A DNA stretch of 64,000 nt from Pantoea sp. At-9b (lineage in GTDB: Bacteria; Pseudomonadota; Gammaproteobacteria; Enterobacterales; Enterobacteriaceae): the NCBI RefSeq assembly GCF_000175935.2, contig NC_014837.1:310001-374000 (forward strand), in the 5' to 3' direction. The notes beneath the pieces are model-generated. The model did not search any database and was not told the DNA's origin. It saw nothing but the letters and a program-made list of their open reading frames with translations. Shown here piece after piece: positions 36,855 to 47,359 of this stretch. Position 1 is the stretch's first letter, and each line of letters starts with the position of its first letter. Both the position numbers and the translations under genes were made by a program.

Positions 36855-39278
36855 TTAATCGTGGGCGACGGCGCTCTCAATGGTCAGACGCACGTCACTG
36901 GTGACCAGCTCGGCCAGCATCTGCCACATGGCCTGCGTGCGCTCCACTTCGGCATCTCCGCCGTCGCTGATATAGCCTTCATCACGCAATGTCAGCACCA
37001 GCGCGGAGAACACGGCTTTATCAAAGAACTCAGGGGCGTTGATACCGTGCAACACCGACAGACGCTGTGCCAGCGTGCGGCTCTCTTTTTCCAGCGTGCC
37101 ACGGTTGATGGTGGGCTTGGCACTGAGAATCGAGAAGGTGATCGCAAAACGCTGCAACGTTTCGCGGATACCCGCTGCCAGTAACTGTAGTGTGCGATAG
37201 CGTGCGGTGGTCATTTGCACCTGACCATCCTGTTGCGTGATCAGACCCTGGCGTGCCATTTCGTTGCACAGCGATTGAATCAACTCAGGCAACTCGTTAC
37301 TGCTCCAGCGCAGGAACAGTTCACTTTTCAGCATCGGATAGACCAGGGCGACCTGGCGCAACAATTCCGCTTCACTGATTTCACGGTGTTGCTGCACGAT
37401 CGCGGCAATCAATGACGGCATCACCAACATATGTTGAATGTTGTTGCGATAGTAGGTCATCAACACTGCCTGCTCACGTGGCAGAATGATGATGTCACCG
37501 ATATTGTCCTGCTCGGTCTCAAACTTATTCATGCCCATTGCGTGATCCAGCAGGGCTTCTGCGCTGAGATCCGGCACCGTGGCTTCCGGTGAATAGGGCA
37601 CATTGCGCAACAGTTGGGTGTAGCACTCCAGTTGCTCAATAAGCTGCTCGCGCGTCAGTGAACGTTGACGAGAAGCCAGCAGTGCAGTGACGCACAGGTT
37701 CATGGCGTTGGCGGCCCCTGCATCGTTAATTCGCACCATCAGGCGGTTAGCGATGTCATTCACGGCAGGTGTCATCCATGCCTGGCGCTGGGGTTCGATT
37801 GGATCGATCGCTTCACGCCATTCTGGCACGTGTTTGTTCAGGTAGTTCACCAGCGGCAGGGGTTCACCGAAGTTCACATAACCCTGACCAAGATTGCGCA
37901 GCTTACGCAGGCCGCGCACCATCTGCATGAAGCCTTCTTTCTCTTTCGCCGCGCCGCGCAGTTCTTTGGCGTAGGTGCCGACTTCCATCACATGTTCATA
38001 GCCAATATAAATCGGCACGAAGGTGATTGGACGGCTGCTACCTCGCAGCAGTGCCTGTAACGTCATCGACAGTGTGCCGGTTTTCGGGTCCAGCAAACGA
38101 CCGGTACGTGAGCGGCCACCTTCTACAAAGTATTCAACCGAATAGCCGCGATTAAACAACTCGCCCAGATATTCGCGGAAAACGGTGGAGTAGAGCTTGT
38201 TGCCCTTAAACGTGCGGCGAATAAAGAACGCCCCAAGGCGACGGAAAATCGGCCCGGCTGGCCAGAAGTTCAGGTTGATACCCGCAGCGATATGCGGCGG
38301 CACCAGCCCCTGGTGGTAGAGCACATAAGAGAGCAGCAGGTAATCCATGTGGCTGCGATGGCAGGGGACATAAACAATCTCATGCCCATCCTGCGCCAGC
38401 TGGCGCACACGCTCGCCGCCATTCACGTTGATCCCTTGATAGAGGCGACTCCACATCCAACCCATTACACGGTCGGTGACGCGAATCGCTTCATAGGAGA
38501 AATCAGCAGCAATCTCTTCCATCAATTCGACGGCGTTCTGCTGGGCCTTCTCGTGCGAGATCTTTTTGCTGCGCGCCTCATCTTCGACAGCTTTTTCAAT
38601 CGCTTTGGATTGCAACAGCTTATTGAACAGATCCTGGCGGGCTGGCAAGCGCGGGCCGATTGCCGCCAGACGCTGGCGGGCAAAGTGAATGCGTGCCACG
38701 CGTGCCAGTTTCTGAGCTATCGACTTATCTGTGCCATGTTCGGTCGCCATCTGACGCAGTGAAACCGTCGGCGAGAAGCGCACAAAGCTGTCGCGACCAT
38801 GCCAGAGAATAGCGAAGAATTTCTGTACGCCGTTGAGAATGCGCAGGTGAGGGGTGGATTCCCCCTGCACTTCACGACCCGGCGCACGGCCGAACATCAC
38901 TGACACCGGCAGCATTTGTACATCCAGTTCTGGATTGCTGCGATGCAGATCAAGGTAGTCGTGAAATAACTTCACGGATTCCAGACTCGGCACGAAATAC
39001 GGGAACACGCGCGGTCCATCATGGATAAACACGTGACGCGGCAGTAAAGTGCCGTCAATTTCCAGCGGTGCGAGTGGATCGGGCAGATCGTGTTTCAGAC
39101 ACTGCGAACGCAGCGTGAGGAGATCGGCCTTGGAATCATAAGGCAGCACATACAGGATCGGCCGCGTCGGATCCAGCCCATGTTCGGAGACGGGATCGGC
39201 GGGAATGGCCTTACTCTTTACCAAAATGGAGAGTGGTAAATTCAATAATTTATAATAAAGTTTACGCCAACCTGACAT
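36855..39278 (-). CDS. plsB: Glycerol-3-phosphate acyltransferase PlsB
   Basis: 807 residues from ATG at 39278; the frame extends upstream to 39488, but [29 protein letters not shown] is the E. coli N-terminus. Adds the first acyl chain to sn-glycerol-3-phosphate at the inner membrane. Catalytic HX4D block [19 protein letters not shown], then [19 protein letters not shown] and [14 protein letters not shown]. Divergent from dgkA as in E. coli. Confidence 0.98.
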   Translation of the reverse strand: MSGWRKLYYKLLNLPLSILVKSKAIPADPVSEHGLDPTRPILYVLPYDSKADLLTLRSQCLKHDLPDPLAPLEIDGTLLPRHVFIHDGPRVFPYFVPSLESVKLFHDYLDLHRSNPELDVQMLPVSVMFGRAPGREVQGESTPHLRILNGVQKFFAILWHGRDSFVRFSPTVSLRQMATEHGTDKSIAQKLARVARIHFARQRLAAIGPRLPARQDLFNKLLQSKAIEKAVEDEARSKKISHEKAQQNAVELMEEIAADFSYEAIRVTDRVMGWMWSRLYQGINVNGGERVRQLAQDGHEIVYVPCHRSHMDYLLLSYVLYHQGLVPPHIAAGINLNFWPAGPIFRRLGAFFIRRTFKGNKLYSTVFREYLGELFNRGYSVEYFVEGGRSRTGRLLDPKTGTLSMTLQALLRGSSRPITFVPIYIGYEHVMEVGTYAKELRGAAKEKEGFMQMVRGLRKLRNLGQGYVNFGEPLPLVNYLNKHVPEWREAIDPIEPQRQAWMTPAVNDIANRLMVRINDAGAANAMNLCVTALLASRQRSLTREQLIEQLECYTQLLRNVPYSPEATVPDLSAEALLDHAMGMNKFETEQDNIGDIIILPREQAVLMTYYRNNIQHMLVMPSLIAAIVQQHREISEAELLRQVALVYPMLKSELFLRWSSNELPELIQSLCNEMARQGLITQQDGQVQMTTARYRTLQLLAAGIRETLQRFAITFSILSAKPTINRGTLEKESRTLAQRLSVLHGINAPEFFDKAVFSALVLTLRDEGYISDGGDAEVERTQAMWQMLAELVTSDVRLTIESAVAHD

Positions 39279-39404
39279 AGACAACTTCAAGCCTCTTGTT
39301 AGCAAAGCGCGGCAAGCATACCAGAAAGTGCCGCGAAGATCTGTGGCTGCACTATCTCCGGCTGCCCAGACATTGACGTCAAAACGAGTAAAGGGTTCAA
39401 CGAC

Positions 39405-39773
39405 ATGGCAAATAACGTCACCGGTATTCTCAGGATAATAAAAGCCGCCGGTTATTCCTGGCAGGGATTGCGCGCCGCCTGGACGCATGAGGCAGCGTTT
39501 CGCCAGGAGGCCGTTGCCGCGTTAGTGGCAATTATAGTGGCGTGCTGGCTGGATGTTGATGCCATTTCCCGCGTACTGATGATTGGTTCCGTAGTGCTGG
39601 TTGTCATTGTGGAAATCCTGAACAGCGCCATCGAAGCGGTGGTCGACCGCATCGGCCAGGAACGTCATCCTCTGGCGGGCCGGGCGAAAGATATGGGTTC
39701 CGCTGCCGTATTGCTGGCTATCTTACTGGCGCTGTTTGTCTGGATCGCGCTGATTTGGTCACATTTGCGATAA
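39405..39773 (+). CDS. dgkA: Diacylglycerol kinase DgkA
   Basis: 122 residues, three membrane helices. Recycles diacylglycerol to phosphatidic acid. The kinase signature [33 protein letters not shown] is complete with the catalytic glutamates. Divergent from plsB with 126 bases between, upstream of lexA. Confidence 0.97.
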   Translation: MANNVTGILRIIKAAGYSWQGLRAAWTHEAAFRQEAVAALVAIIVACWLDVDAISRVLMIGSVVLVVIVEILNSAIEAVVDRIGQERHPLAGRAKDMGSAAVLLAILLALFVWIALIWSHLR

Positions 39774-39835
39774 GGATTCCGGATTCATCAACTCGCTGAT
39801 TTTTCCCTCAGTTTTGGTTTTCATTTCGCCAATAC

Positions 39836-39870
39836 CTGTATATACTCACAGCGACTGTATAAACAACCAG
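39836..39870 (+). promoter_or_regulatory. Two LexA (SOS) boxes upstream of lexA
   Basis: CTGTATATACTCACAG (39836-39851) and CTGTATAAACAACCAG (39855-39870), both CTG-N10-CAG, three bases apart. Same tandem layout as the E. coli lexA promoter, giving autorepression and SOS induction of lexA-dinF. Confidence 0.97.
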
Positions 39871-39878
39871 GGGGCGGG

Positions 39879-40493
39879 ATGAAAGCATTAACCAGCAGGC
39901 AGCAACAGGTCTATGATCTGATTCGCGACCATATTAACCAGACGGGCATGCCGCCAACGCGTGCGGAAATTGCTGCGCAGCTGGGCTTCCGCTCACCGAA
40001 TGCGGCAGAAGAACACCTGAAGGCGCTGGCACGTAAAGGGGTGATTGAAATCGTCTCCGGTGCTTCACGTGGCATTCGCTTATTGATGGAAGAAGAAGCC
40101 AGCGAAGGGCTGCCGTTGATTGGCCGTGTCGCGGCGGGCGAACCTTTACTGGCGCAGGAACACATTGAAGCGCACTACCAGGTCGATGCCAATCTGTTCA
40201 AACCTACCGCTGATTTCCTGCTGCGTGTTAGCGGCATGTCGATGAAAGATATCGGTATTATGGATGGCGACCTGCTGGCCGTACATAAAACGCAGGAAGT
40301 GCGTAACGGCCAGGTGGTGGTGGCACGTATTGATGATGAAGTGACGGTGAAGCGTTGGAAAAAGCAGGGCGCGATTGTGCAACTGCTGCCGGAAAACAGT
40401 GACTTCCAGCCGATTGTTGTCGATACCCGCGAGCAGTCCCTGACAGTAGAAGGGCTGGCGGTCGGCATTGTGCGCAACGGCGAGTGGCTCTGA
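39879..40493 (+). CDS. lexA: SOS repressor LexA
   Basis: 204 residues (E. coli 202). Winged helix [31 protein letters not shown]; autocleavage site Ala86-Gly87 in RVAAGEPL; catalytic Ser121 in SGMSMKDIG and Lys158 in EVTVKRW. Represses DNA-damage genes until RecA filaments promote its cleavage. Two LexA boxes precede it. Confidence 0.99.
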   Translation: MKALTSRQQQVYDLIRDHINQTGMPPTRAEIAAQLGFRSPNAAEEHLKALARKGVIEIVSGASRGIRLLMEEEASEGLPLIGRVAAGEPLLAQEHIEAHYQVDANLFKPTADFLLRVSGMSMKDIGIMDGDLLAVHKTQEVRNGQVVVARIDDEVTVKRWKKQGAIVQLLPENSDFQPIVVDTREQSLTVEGLAVGIVRNGEWL

Positions 40494-40512
40494 TACCTTG
40501 ATTCCCCCCGCT

Positions 40513-40550
40513 ACGGCAGCCTTTCTGCGCTGCCGTGGTTTAATTTTCTG
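40513..40550 (+). terminator. Hairpin between lexA and dinF
   Basis: ACGGCAGC (40513-40520), loop of eight, GCTGCCGT (40529-40536), followed by GGTTTAATTTTC. A weak T-run suggests partial termination, so dinF would be read at a lower level from the lexA promoter. Confidence 0.55.
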
Positions 40551-40584
40551 ACAAGACTGTTGTGCAGCAAACCGGGATGGGCTG

Positions 40585-41910
40585 ATGCAGCTGTTTTCCT
40601 CCTCTGATAAAGCACTCTGGCGGCTTGCGCTGCCGATGATTCTTTCCAATATCACCGTTCCGCTGCTCGGCGTGGTTGATACCGCCGTTATTGGTCATCT
40701 TGATAGCCCCATTTATCTCGGTGGGGTGGCGGTGGGGACGACTGCGACCAGCTTCATCTTTATGTTGCTGCTGTTTCTGCGCATGAGCACGACCGGGTTG
40801 ACCGCCCAGGCTTTTGGCGCGGGCGATAAAACGGCCCTGGCACGGGCGCTCACCCAACCGCTATTAATCGCCTTGGTGGCCGGGGTGCTGTTTATTTTGC
40901 TGCGCACACCAGTCAGCAATCTGGCCGCTGCGCTGATGGGGGGCAGCCTCGCGATTCAGCAGCAGGCGCAACTTTTTATCCAGATTCGCTGGCTCAGCGC
41001 CCCCGCCACGCTGGCAAATCTGGTGATTCTCGGTTGGTTGCTGGGCGTGCAGTATGCGCGTGCGCCTGTGCTGCTGCTGGTGGTAGGGAATCTGGTCAAT
41101 ATTCTGTTGGATCTGCTCTTTGTGCTGGGCCTGCACTGGGGAGTGGCGGGCGCGGCAGCGGCGACGGCACTGGCAGAATACGCCACCCTGGCCGTCGGAT
41201 TATGGATGGTGGCCCGGGTATTGAAGCTGCGCGGTATTGATTTCTCTACGCTGAAGCAGAGCTGGCGCGGTGATGCTGCTCGCTTGTTTCGCCTCAACCG
41301 CGACATTATGTTGCGTTCTTTTCTGCTCCAAATCTGCTTTGCATCACTGACGATACTTGGGGCGCGCATCGGCCCGGATGTGGTGGCGGTCAATGCCGTG
41401 CTGTTGATGTTCCTGACCTTTACCGCTTACGCACTGGATGGTTTTGCGTATGCCGTAGAAGCCTGTTCTGGCGAGGCGGTCGGCGCGAAAGATCGCAGCC
41501 GATTATTGCTGATCTGGCATGCCGCCTGCCGTCAGGCGGGGTTGGTGGCACTGGTATTTGCGGCGATTTATGCGTTATTTGGCGTACATATCGTGGCGCT
41601 GCTGACTTCACTGGAAGAACTACGGCAAGTGGCCGATCGCTACCTGATGTGGCAGGTAGTGATGCCGTTAGTGGGCGTGTGGTGCTATCTGTTGGATGGC
41701 ATGTTTATCGGTGCGACGCGCGGTCGGGAAATGCGTAACAGTATGGCACTGGCGGCACTGGGTTATGGCCTGTCGTTACTGACGCTCCCCTGGTTAGGTA
41801 ATCATGGCTTATGGCTGGCGGTGACGGTGTTTCTGGCCATGCGCGGGCTGACGCTGTGGTGGATTTGGCATCGCCATTGGCGTGCTGATAGCTGGTTTGC
41901 GGCACATTAA
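40585..41910 (+). CDS. dinF: MATE family efflux transporter DinF
   Basis: 441 residues, about 12 membrane helices. Starts LFSSSDKALWRLALPMILSNITVPLLGVVDTAVIGHL, the conserved MATE/DinF opening. Cation-coupled exporter; E. coli DinF gives some protection against oxidative stress and bile salts. Downstream of lexA, so expected to be SOS-inducible. Confidence 0.96.
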   Translation: MQLFSSSDKALWRLALPMILSNITVPLLGVVDTAVIGHLDSPIYLGGVAVGTTATSFIFMLLLFLRMSTTGLTAQAFGAGDKTALARALTQPLLIALVAGVLFILLRTPVSNLAAALMGGSLAIQQQAQLFIQIRWLSAPATLANLVILGWLLGVQYARAPVLLLVVGNLVNILLDLLFVLGLHWGVAGAAAATALAEYATLAVGLWMVARVLKLRGIDFSTLKQSWRGDAARLFRLNRDIMLRSFLLQICFASLTILGARIGPDVVAVNAVLLMFLTFTAYALDGFAYAVEACSGEAVGAKDRSRLLLIWHAACRQAGLVALVFAAIYALFGVHIVALLTSLEELRQVADRYLMWQVVMPLVGVWCYLLDGMFIGATRGREMRNSMALAALGYGLSLLTLPWLGNHGLWLAVTVFLAMRGLTLWWIWHRHWRADSWFAAH

Positions 41911-42074
41911 CGATAACCCTTTGGATACAGAATAATCCGTAAGTGTGCTAACCCTTCTGCATTGTCTACTATAATTATCCTTATCATCGCAAATAAGTAG
42001 CGCGTTATGTTGGTTTTACCCGCTGGATATTGGGTATTCCACTACCACCACTCTGCATGACATGGAGAAAGGTT

Positions 42075-42287
42075 ATGAACAAAGACGAAGTGAGCGGAAA
42101 CTGGAAACAATTCAAAGGGAAAATGAAAGAAAAATGGGGCAAGCTGACGGATGACGATATGACGGTCATTGAAGGTAAACGCGATCAGCTTGTGGGTAAA
42201 ATTCAGGAACGCTACGGCTACGCAAAAGATCAGGCCGAGCGAGAAGTTAAAGACTGGGAAAGTCACAACAAGGATTATCGCTGGTAA
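42075..42287 (+). CDS. yjbJ: CsbD family stress protein YjbJ
   Basis: 70 residues from ATG at 42075, preceded by GGAGAAAGG; earlier in-frame starts are outside the family. Hydrophilic, MNKDEVSGNWKQFKGKMKEKWGKL followed by DQLVGKIQERYGYAKDQAEREVKDWE, nearly as in E. coli YjbJ, an abundant stationary/osmotic stress protein of unknown activity. Confidence 0.94.
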   Translation: MNKDEVSGNWKQFKGKMKEKWGKLTDDDMTVIEGKRDQLVGKIQERYGYAKDQAEREVKDWESHNKDYRW

Positions 42288-42337
42288 CGGACCCGTTTAA
42301 GGACGATGCTCCTGCCCTCCGATCGTGATGATCGGGC

Positions 42338-42370
42338 TGGCACAAGGATGTGCCATCTATCCTTTTTTAC
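42338..42370 (+). terminator. Probable terminator after yjbJ
   Basis: TGGCACA (42338-42344), loop AGGA, TGTGCCA (42349-42355), then TCTATCCTTTTTT. It ends 50-80 bases after yjbJ, overlapping the 3' end of the convergent zur gene. Confidence 0.55.
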
Positions 42371-42878
42371 CGCGCTTCTTACTTTCTACCTGATGATCGT
42401 GATCGCAGCTTTCGTGATGCGTACAGGCTTCCACTTCAACACAATTCTCACACAACCCATGTGCTTCAATCACGCTGTGACGCAAGGCAAAACCAGCCTG
42501 CTCGGCGAGGCCCGCAATGATCTTTTCCACGCCATGCGCATGCTTTTCACTGACCGCCGCACAACGATCACACACCAGCATCACTGAAGTATGTGCCGGT
42601 TCGTCGAAATGATGGCAAACCACGTAGCTATTATTGGATTCCACACGGTGGATAAATCCCTGCTCCAGCAGGAAATCCAGGGCACGATAAATTGTCGGCG
42701 GCTTTGCCTGGGGTTCACTGACACGCAACTGATCCAGCAAATCATAGGCGCTGATCGATCCATTCTGTTCGGCCATCAGGCGCAGTACTTCGGCGCGTTG
42801 TGAGGTCAGACGCACGCCGCGTTGCAGGCATAACGTTTCTGCCTGGGTGAGCAGTTGGTCGGGCGACAGATTTGACAT
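42357..42878 (-). CDS. zur: Zinc uptake regulator Zur (Fur family)
   Basis: 173 residues from ATG at 42878; the frame runs further to 43028 with Lys-rich non-family residues. Represses zinc import genes when zinc is plentiful. Winged helix LTSQRAEVLRLMAEQNGSISAYDLLDQL, AKPPTIYRALDFLLEQGFIHRVESNNSYV, CDRC and CENCVEVEACTHHE zinc ligands. The C-terminus is His/Lys-rich. Confidence 0.96.
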   Translation of the reverse strand: MSNLSPDQLLTQAETLCLQRGVRLTSQRAEVLRLMAEQNGSISAYDLLDQLRVSEPQAKPPTIYRALDFLLEQGFIHRVESNNSYVVCHHFDEPAHTSVMLVCDRCAAVSEKHAHGVEKIIAGLAEQAGFALRHSVIEAHGLCENCVEVEACTHHESCDHDHQVESKKRGKKG

Positions 42879-43327
42879 AAGCGTTCTCCAGGTGGCGAGT
42901 GATGTTATTTTATCACACAAATTTTTACGCTGCTGTGATTGCTTTTTCTTCTTAACATGATCAGTAAAATTACCTTTTTTCATCAGGTTAGCCGCGTCAT
43001 AAGTCTCCTTCTTTTCTTCGCCTGTCATCGTCGTTTCTTGTTGCTACGGCATCATTAAATTGGCTAATCGGTTTTTGCTTTGCAACTCACCGACTTAGCG
43101 TCTAAGGTTCAAAAGGGCTTAAGTAATATCTGGCCTTAATTTAAGTACCGTTTATTTTTTTGCATAAATACACGACAGATTGCTGCATCAGTAGTCAATT
43201 CTGCGAATAGCAGTGCTATTTCCTTTCATTTCACAGCAATAAATCGTTAGCCCAGGTTCACAATAAGGGGCTGGTAAATTGTTACGTCGCTGACGTGGTC
43301 ACGACATTTAAAGGTGATGGCAGGCAC
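42879..43327. other. Long AT-rich gap between zur and the TraF-like gene
   Basis: About 450 bases with the divergent promoters of both genes and no coding region. I find no clear operator. Its length suggests a long leader or several regulatory sites for the outer membrane protein gene. Confidence 0.5.
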
Positions 43328-44578
43328 ATGGTGAAGACATTATTCAGACGCAAAAAAATTGCTTATATTGTTGTTTTGAATGCCGTATTTCTTTCCTCTT
43401 CGGCCCTGGCAGCAGGCACATGGTACGACGCTCGTAATGATGCAATGGGGGGAACGGGGGTCGCTTCTTCCACCTGGAGTTCTGCGGTACTGGCAAACCC
43501 GGCCTTAATGACCAAAGCAAAACCTGATGATGACGTGAGTATCATTTTCCCCTCAGCCGGGATTCAGGTAACAGATAAAGATAAATTGATTAATCGTGTT
43601 GATGATATTACCGACACGGTTGACCGTTATCAGAACGTAATCGATAACTTAACCTTCCAGGATTACCTCAACGGCTATCCACAACTGAAAGCCGCTGCGG
43701 GTGATATGGCGAGTCAGCTTCGCGATCTGCGTGGCAACAAAGCGGACGGTTCGGCAGGTGTTGCGCTGGCTGTTACGGTGCCCAATGAAACGCTGCCCTT
43801 CGCTTTTGTCACCAAAGCTTATGGCACGGCACATATCCGCGCTAACGTGTCACAAAGCGATATCGATTATCTGCAAGGCGTTGCCGATGGCACGGTTATT
43901 CCGGTGCCGGGTGATGAGGATAAACTGACGTCCAGTGCCAACGGTCTGGCGGCGTTAGTGACCGATTACGGTATCGCCATGGCACACCAGTTCAGTATTG
44001 CCGGACATCCGGTCTCTGTAGGTATTACGCCGAAACTGCAAAAAACCTGGCTATATAACTACACCGCCAGTGTGTATAACTACGACAAAAGCGATATCAA
44101 CAACAGCCGCTATCGCAGCTCAGATACCGGTTTTAACGTCGATGCCGGTATCGCCACGGACTTCGCCGATAACTGGACGTTCGGCCTGACCGGGCAAAAC
44201 CTGATTTCACGTGATATTGAGACCAAAGAAGTGAATGGCTACCGTGATACGTACCAAATCCGCCCACTGGTTACCACCGGTCTGGCCTGGAACTATGGTG
44301 CCTTCACGCTGACAGGTGATGTCGATTTGACGCAAACGAAGCGCTTTAAATCGGAAGACAGCAGTCAATACGTTGGGGTTGGTGGTGAATATCGGGTGCT
44401 GGACTGGCTGCAATTACGTGCCGGTTATCGTGCAGATATGAAGTCAAATGACGCCAATGTGTTCACCGCTGGTTTTGGTTTGTCACCGTTTAACAATACC
44501 GTTCACCTTGATCTGGCCGGTTCGGTTGGCGACGACAATACCTGGGGTGCGATGTTGCAGCTCGGCTTTAACTTCTGA
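43328..44578 (+). CDS. TraF-like (TraF_2) outer membrane beta-barrel protein
   Basis: 416 residues from ATG at 43328; an in-frame GTG at 43295 is less likely because the signal sequence follows the ATG. Signal peptide [13 protein letters not shown], then [31 protein letters not shown], the typical start of chromosomal conjugal-transfer TraF-like/FadL-like barrels. Alternating beta strands follow, ending [23 protein letters not shown] with a C-terminal Phe. No conjugation genes are near, so a housekeeping surface role is likelier. Confidence 0.8.
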   Translation: MVKTLFRRKKIAYIVVLNAVFLSSSALAAGTWYDARNDAMGGTGVASSTWSSAVLANPALMTKAKPDDDVSIIFPSAGIQVTDKDKLINRVDDITDTVDRYQNVIDNLTFQDYLNGYPQLKAAAGDMASQLRDLRGNKADGSAGVALAVTVPNETLPFAFVTKAYGTAHIRANVSQSDIDYLQGVADGTVIPVPGDEDKLTSSANGLAALVTDYGIAMAHQFSIAGHPVSVGITPKLQKTWLYNYTASVYNYDKSDINNSRYRSSDTGFNVDAGIATDFADNWTFGLTGQNLISRDIETKEVNGYRDTYQIRPLVTTGLAWNYGAFTLTGDVDLTQTKRFKSEDSSQYVGVGGEYRVLDWLQLRAGYRADMKSNDANVFTAGFGLSPFNNTVHLDLAGSVGDDNTWGAMLQLGFNF

Positions 44579-44676
44579 TCAATCCTCTTCATCCCGACGG
44601 GCGGCTGTGTCGCCCGTCAATCCTGTGTTATCATTGCGCAGAATCTCATCACTTAACCCCGGATTTACTGCGTTTC

Positions 44677-45672
44677 ATGACCGATACCTTCTCTTCGCAA
44701 CGTTTTTCCATTGCCCCGATGCTCGACTGGACCGATCGTCACTGTCGCTATTTTCACCGTCAACTAAGCGGTGACACGCTGCTTTACACCGAAATGGTCA
44801 CCACCGGTGCGATTATTCATGGCAAGGGTGATTATCTGGCCTTTAGTGAAGATGAACATCCGGTTGCGCTGCAACTGGGGGGGAGCGATCCGGCGGCGCT
44901 GGCGCAGTGCGCGCAGCTCGCGGAAGCGCGGGGTTATGACGAGATCAACCTCAATGTCGGTTGCCCGTCCGATCGCGTGCAGAATGGCCGATTTGGTGCC
45001 TGCCTGATGGGCGAAGCGGCGTTGGTGGCGGATTGTATTAAAGCGATGCGGGATGTGGTGAGCATTCCGGTCACGGTAAAAACCCGTATCGGTATTGATG
45101 ATCAGGATAGCTACGCCTTCCTGTGCGATTTCGTCGGCACCGTGGCGCAGCAGGGTGGTTGCGACACCTTTATTATCCACGCACGTAAAGCCTGGCTGTC
45201 GGGTCTTAGTCCAAAAGAGAACCGCGAGATTCCACCGCTCGATTATCCGCGTGTCTATCAATTGAAACGTGATTTCCCGCAGCTGACCATGGCCATCAAT
45301 GGCGGTATCAAGTCGTTGGCAGAAGCGAAAGTCCACCTGCAACATATGGATGGTGTGATGATGGGGCGTGAAGCCTATCAAAACCCTGGCATTTTGGCGC
45401 AGGTTGATCGTGAGTTGTTTGGCCGTGATACCCCAGCGGTCGACCCTGTAGCGGTCGTGCGCAGCATGTATCCGTATATTGAGGCAGAGCTGGCGAAAGG
45501 AACTTACCTTGGCCATGTCACGCGTCATATGCTGGGCCTGTTCCAGGGGATTCCCGGTGCGCGCCAGTGGCGTCGTTATCTCAGCGAGAACGCGCATAAG
45601 CCAGGCGCAGATGTTCGTGTGCTGGAAGCGGCACTGGCACTGGTCGCGGATAAAATTCCTCAGGAAGCCTGA
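44677..45672 (+). CDS. dusA: tRNA-dihydrouridine(20/20a) synthase DusA
   Basis: 331 residues. FMN enzyme reducing U20/U20a in tRNA D-loops. [16 protein letters not shown] at the N-terminus, catalytic Cys96 in [40 protein letters not shown] and NGGI for the flavin site. ATG at 44677 lacks the extra N-terminal residues of the E. coli form. Confidence 0.97.
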   Translation: MTDTFSSQRFSIAPMLDWTDRHCRYFHRQLSGDTLLYTEMVTTGAIIHGKGDYLAFSEDEHPVALQLGGSDPAALAQCAQLAEARGYDEINLNVGCPSDRVQNGRFGACLMGEAALVADCIKAMRDVVSIPVTVKTRIGIDDQDSYAFLCDFVGTVAQQGGCDTFIIHARKAWLSGLSPKENREIPPLDYPRVYQLKRDFPQLTMAINGGIKSLAEAKVHLQHMDGVMMGREAYQNPGILAQVDRELFGRDTPAVDPVAVVRSMYPYIEAELAKGTYLGHVTRHMLGLFQGIPGARQWRRYLSENAHKPGADVRVLEAALALVADKIPQEA

Positions 45673-45681
45673 TTTTTCCCA

Positions 45682-45757
45682 CCGTAGCGGCGCGATTTAT
45701 CGCGCGGATTTTTCCTGCAACGCGCACGAAATTGCGCGATTAATCGCGCCGCTACGG
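45682..45757. repeat. Dispersed CGTAGCGGCGCGATTT-family inverted repeat, copy 3
   Basis: Arms 45682-45705 and 45734-45757 (24 bp, one mismatch), 28-base centre, between dusA and the pspG promoter. The centre resembles copy 2 (CGCGCACGAAATT). Confidence 0.9.
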
Positions 45758-45780
45758 GGATGGTTCAACGGTTTTATTCA

Positions 45781-45805
45781 CACCAAAATTTGGTGAATTT
45801 CACCA
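45781..45805 (+). promoter_or_regulatory. Overlapping palindromes, candidate PspF enhancer
   Basis: CACCAAAATTTGGTG (45781-45795) and TGGTGAATTTCACCA (45791-45805) are both perfect 15-base palindromes sharing TGGTG. They lie about 65-90 bases upstream of the sigma-54 -24 element, the usual place for enhancer-binding protein sites. Assignment to PspF is inference. Confidence 0.55.
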
Positions 45806-45867
45806 CTCCCACGCTACATTTCATCAAGCACATCTAATAATTTCAATGTCTTAGCAATAAGTCGGTG

Positions 45868-45884
45868 TTGGCACGCATCTTGTA
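45868..45884 (+). promoter_or_regulatory. Sigma-54 promoter of pspG
   Basis: TTGGCACG, four bases, TTGTA (45868-45884) matches the sigma-54 consensus TTGGCACR-N4-TTGCW except T for C in the -12 element. It ends 34 bases before the pspG start. The E. coli pspG gene is sigma-54/PspF dependent. Confidence 0.85.
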
Positions 45885-45918
45885 ATGCACTCCCTGTAAC
45901 CTACACAGGAGAACCTTC

Positions 45919-46185
45919 GTGGAAATATTATTTGTTATCGGCTTCTTTCTCATGCTGTTGTTGACCGGTGTGTCGCTGTTGGGGGTGATTGCCGCGCTGA
46001 TTGTTGCAACGGTGCTGATGTTCCTCGGCGGGTTGTTTGCACTTGTTATTAAATTGTTGCCATGGCTGGTGTTGGCGGTGGTGGCCGTGTGGCTGTATCG
46101 TGCCTTTACCACGCCAGAGGGTGATGCGAAGCTGAACCGACTGAAAAGAAAAATCAGTAGGTTAGAGAGGGACAGTTGGCGCTAA
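45919..46185 (+). CDS. pspG: Phage-shock envelope stress protein PspG
   Basis: 88 residues from GTG at 45919, preceded by AGGAG. Hydrophobic N-terminal two thirds (EILFVIGFFLMLLLTGVSLLGVIAALIVATVLMFLGG and KLLPWLVLAVVAVWLYRAF), then a basic tail. Matches E. coli PspG in the membrane part; the tail is longer. Effector of the phage-shock response to membrane damage. Confidence 0.93.
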   Translation: MEILFVIGFFLMLLLTGVSLLGVIAALIVATVLMFLGGLFALVIKLLPWLVLAVVAVWLYRAFTTPEGDAKLNRLKRKISRLERDSWR

Positions 46186-46325
46186 ATGCGGGAGCGATCA
46201 CAGAGTTGGCAATGCTTAGCTGAAATCTGCAATTAAACATATTTTTTACTTATGTTTTCTGTCAGGATGTTTGCCGTTGAGTCGAAACAAATTCATCGCC
46301 GCTGTCCCTACACCAGCGCGAACTA

Positions 46326-46360
46326 TAAAAAAGAAAAAGGGGCTTCCTACGGGAAGCCCC
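46326..46360 (-). terminator. Terminator of qorA
   Basis: On the minus strand GGGGCTTCC pairs with GGAAGCCCC (46339-46347 / 46352-46360) and is followed by TTTTTCTTTTTT. It lies 16 bases after the qorA stop. Confidence 0.9.
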
Positions 46361-46375
46361 GTTTGCTTTCTGGCG

Positions 46376-47359
46376 TCAGGGAATCAGCAGGCTTGACCCC
46401 AGGGTCGCACGGCTTTCCAGCACCTTGTGAGCCTGAGCCGCATCGCTCAAAGCAAATTTCTGCTGTTCTGGCACATTGATTTTAATCGCATGGCTGGCAA
46501 TCAGTGAAAACAGCTCAGCACTGGCGCTGTCGAGTTCCTGGCGGTTGGTGATGTAGCCAAACAGCGAAGGTCGGGTGACAAACAGTGAACCCTTCTTGTT
46601 CAGAATCCCCAAATCCACCCCGGTGACCGGACCGGAAGCATTGCCAAAACTCACCATCAGGCCGTGACGACGCAGGCTGTCCAGTGATGCTTCCCAGGTA
46701 TCTTTACCGACCGAGTCATAAACCACCGCCACTTTTTTGCCGTCGGTCAGTTCACTCACTCGCTGGGCAATATTTTCATCGCGATAGTTAATGGTGGCCC
46801 AGGCACCTGCTTCTTTGGCAATCTGCGCTTTTTCAGCGGAACCGACGGTGCCAATCAGGTGTGCGCCCAGGGCTTTTGCCCACTGGCAGGCAATCAGGCC
46901 GACGCCGCCTGCCGCAGCATGGAACAGGAATGTCTCATCCGCTTTGACTTTATAGGTCTGGCGCAACAGATATTGCACGGTCAGTCCTTTCAGGAACGAG
47001 GCCGCGCCCTGTTCAAAGCTGATGCGTTCCGGCAAAATCACCAGGCGGTCCTCATGCACATTGTGCACCTCGCTATAAGCCCCCAGTGCTGACTGGCAAT
47101 ACACCACGCGATCGCCTGCTTTGAAGCGCGTTACGGCAGAGCCGACTTTTTTTACCACGCCCGCCGCTTCGGTACCCAGACCAGACGGTTTCGCCGCTAC
47201 CGGATACAATCCGCTACGCACATAGGTATCGATATAGTTAATACCAATCGCCCGATTTTCCACCTGCACTTCATGCTCAGCGGGGTCGGCAAGATCAAAA
47301 TCCACCCATTGTAGTACTTCAGGGCCGCCGTGTTCGTTGAACTGAATACGCTTTGCCAT
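46376..47359 (-). CDS. qorA: NADPH:quinone oxidoreductase QorA
   Basis: 327 residues, medium-chain dehydrogenase/reductase without zinc ligands. NADPH-binding motif AAAGGVGLIACQWAKALGAHLIGTVGSAEK near residue 145; N-terminus MAKRIQFNEHGGPEVLQW. Reduces quinones in the cytoplasm. Divergent from dnaB as in E. coli. Confidence 0.95.
   Translation of the reverse strand: MAKRIQFNEHGGPEVLQWVDFDLADPAEHEVQVENRAIGINYIDTYVRSGLYPVAAKPSGLGTEAAGVVKKVGSAVTRFKAGDRVVYCQSALGAYSEVHNVHEDRLVILPERISFEQGAASFLKGLTVQYLLRQTYKVKADETFLFHAAAGGVGLIACQWAKALGAHLIGTVGSAEKAQIAKEAGAWATINYRDENIAQRVSELTDGKKVAVVYDSVGKDTWEASLDSLRRHGLMVSFGNASGPVTGVDLGILNKKGSLFVTRPSLFGYITNRQELDSASAELFSLIASHAIKINVPEQQKFALSDAAQAHKVLESRATLGSSLLIP

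Noticed and set aside
40878..41136. Small frames opposite dinF
   Set aside because: Shadows of the membrane protein frame without start signals.
42879..43028. N-terminal extension of zur
   Set aside because: Lys-rich residues absent from Zur homologues; ATG at 42878 gives the normal protein.
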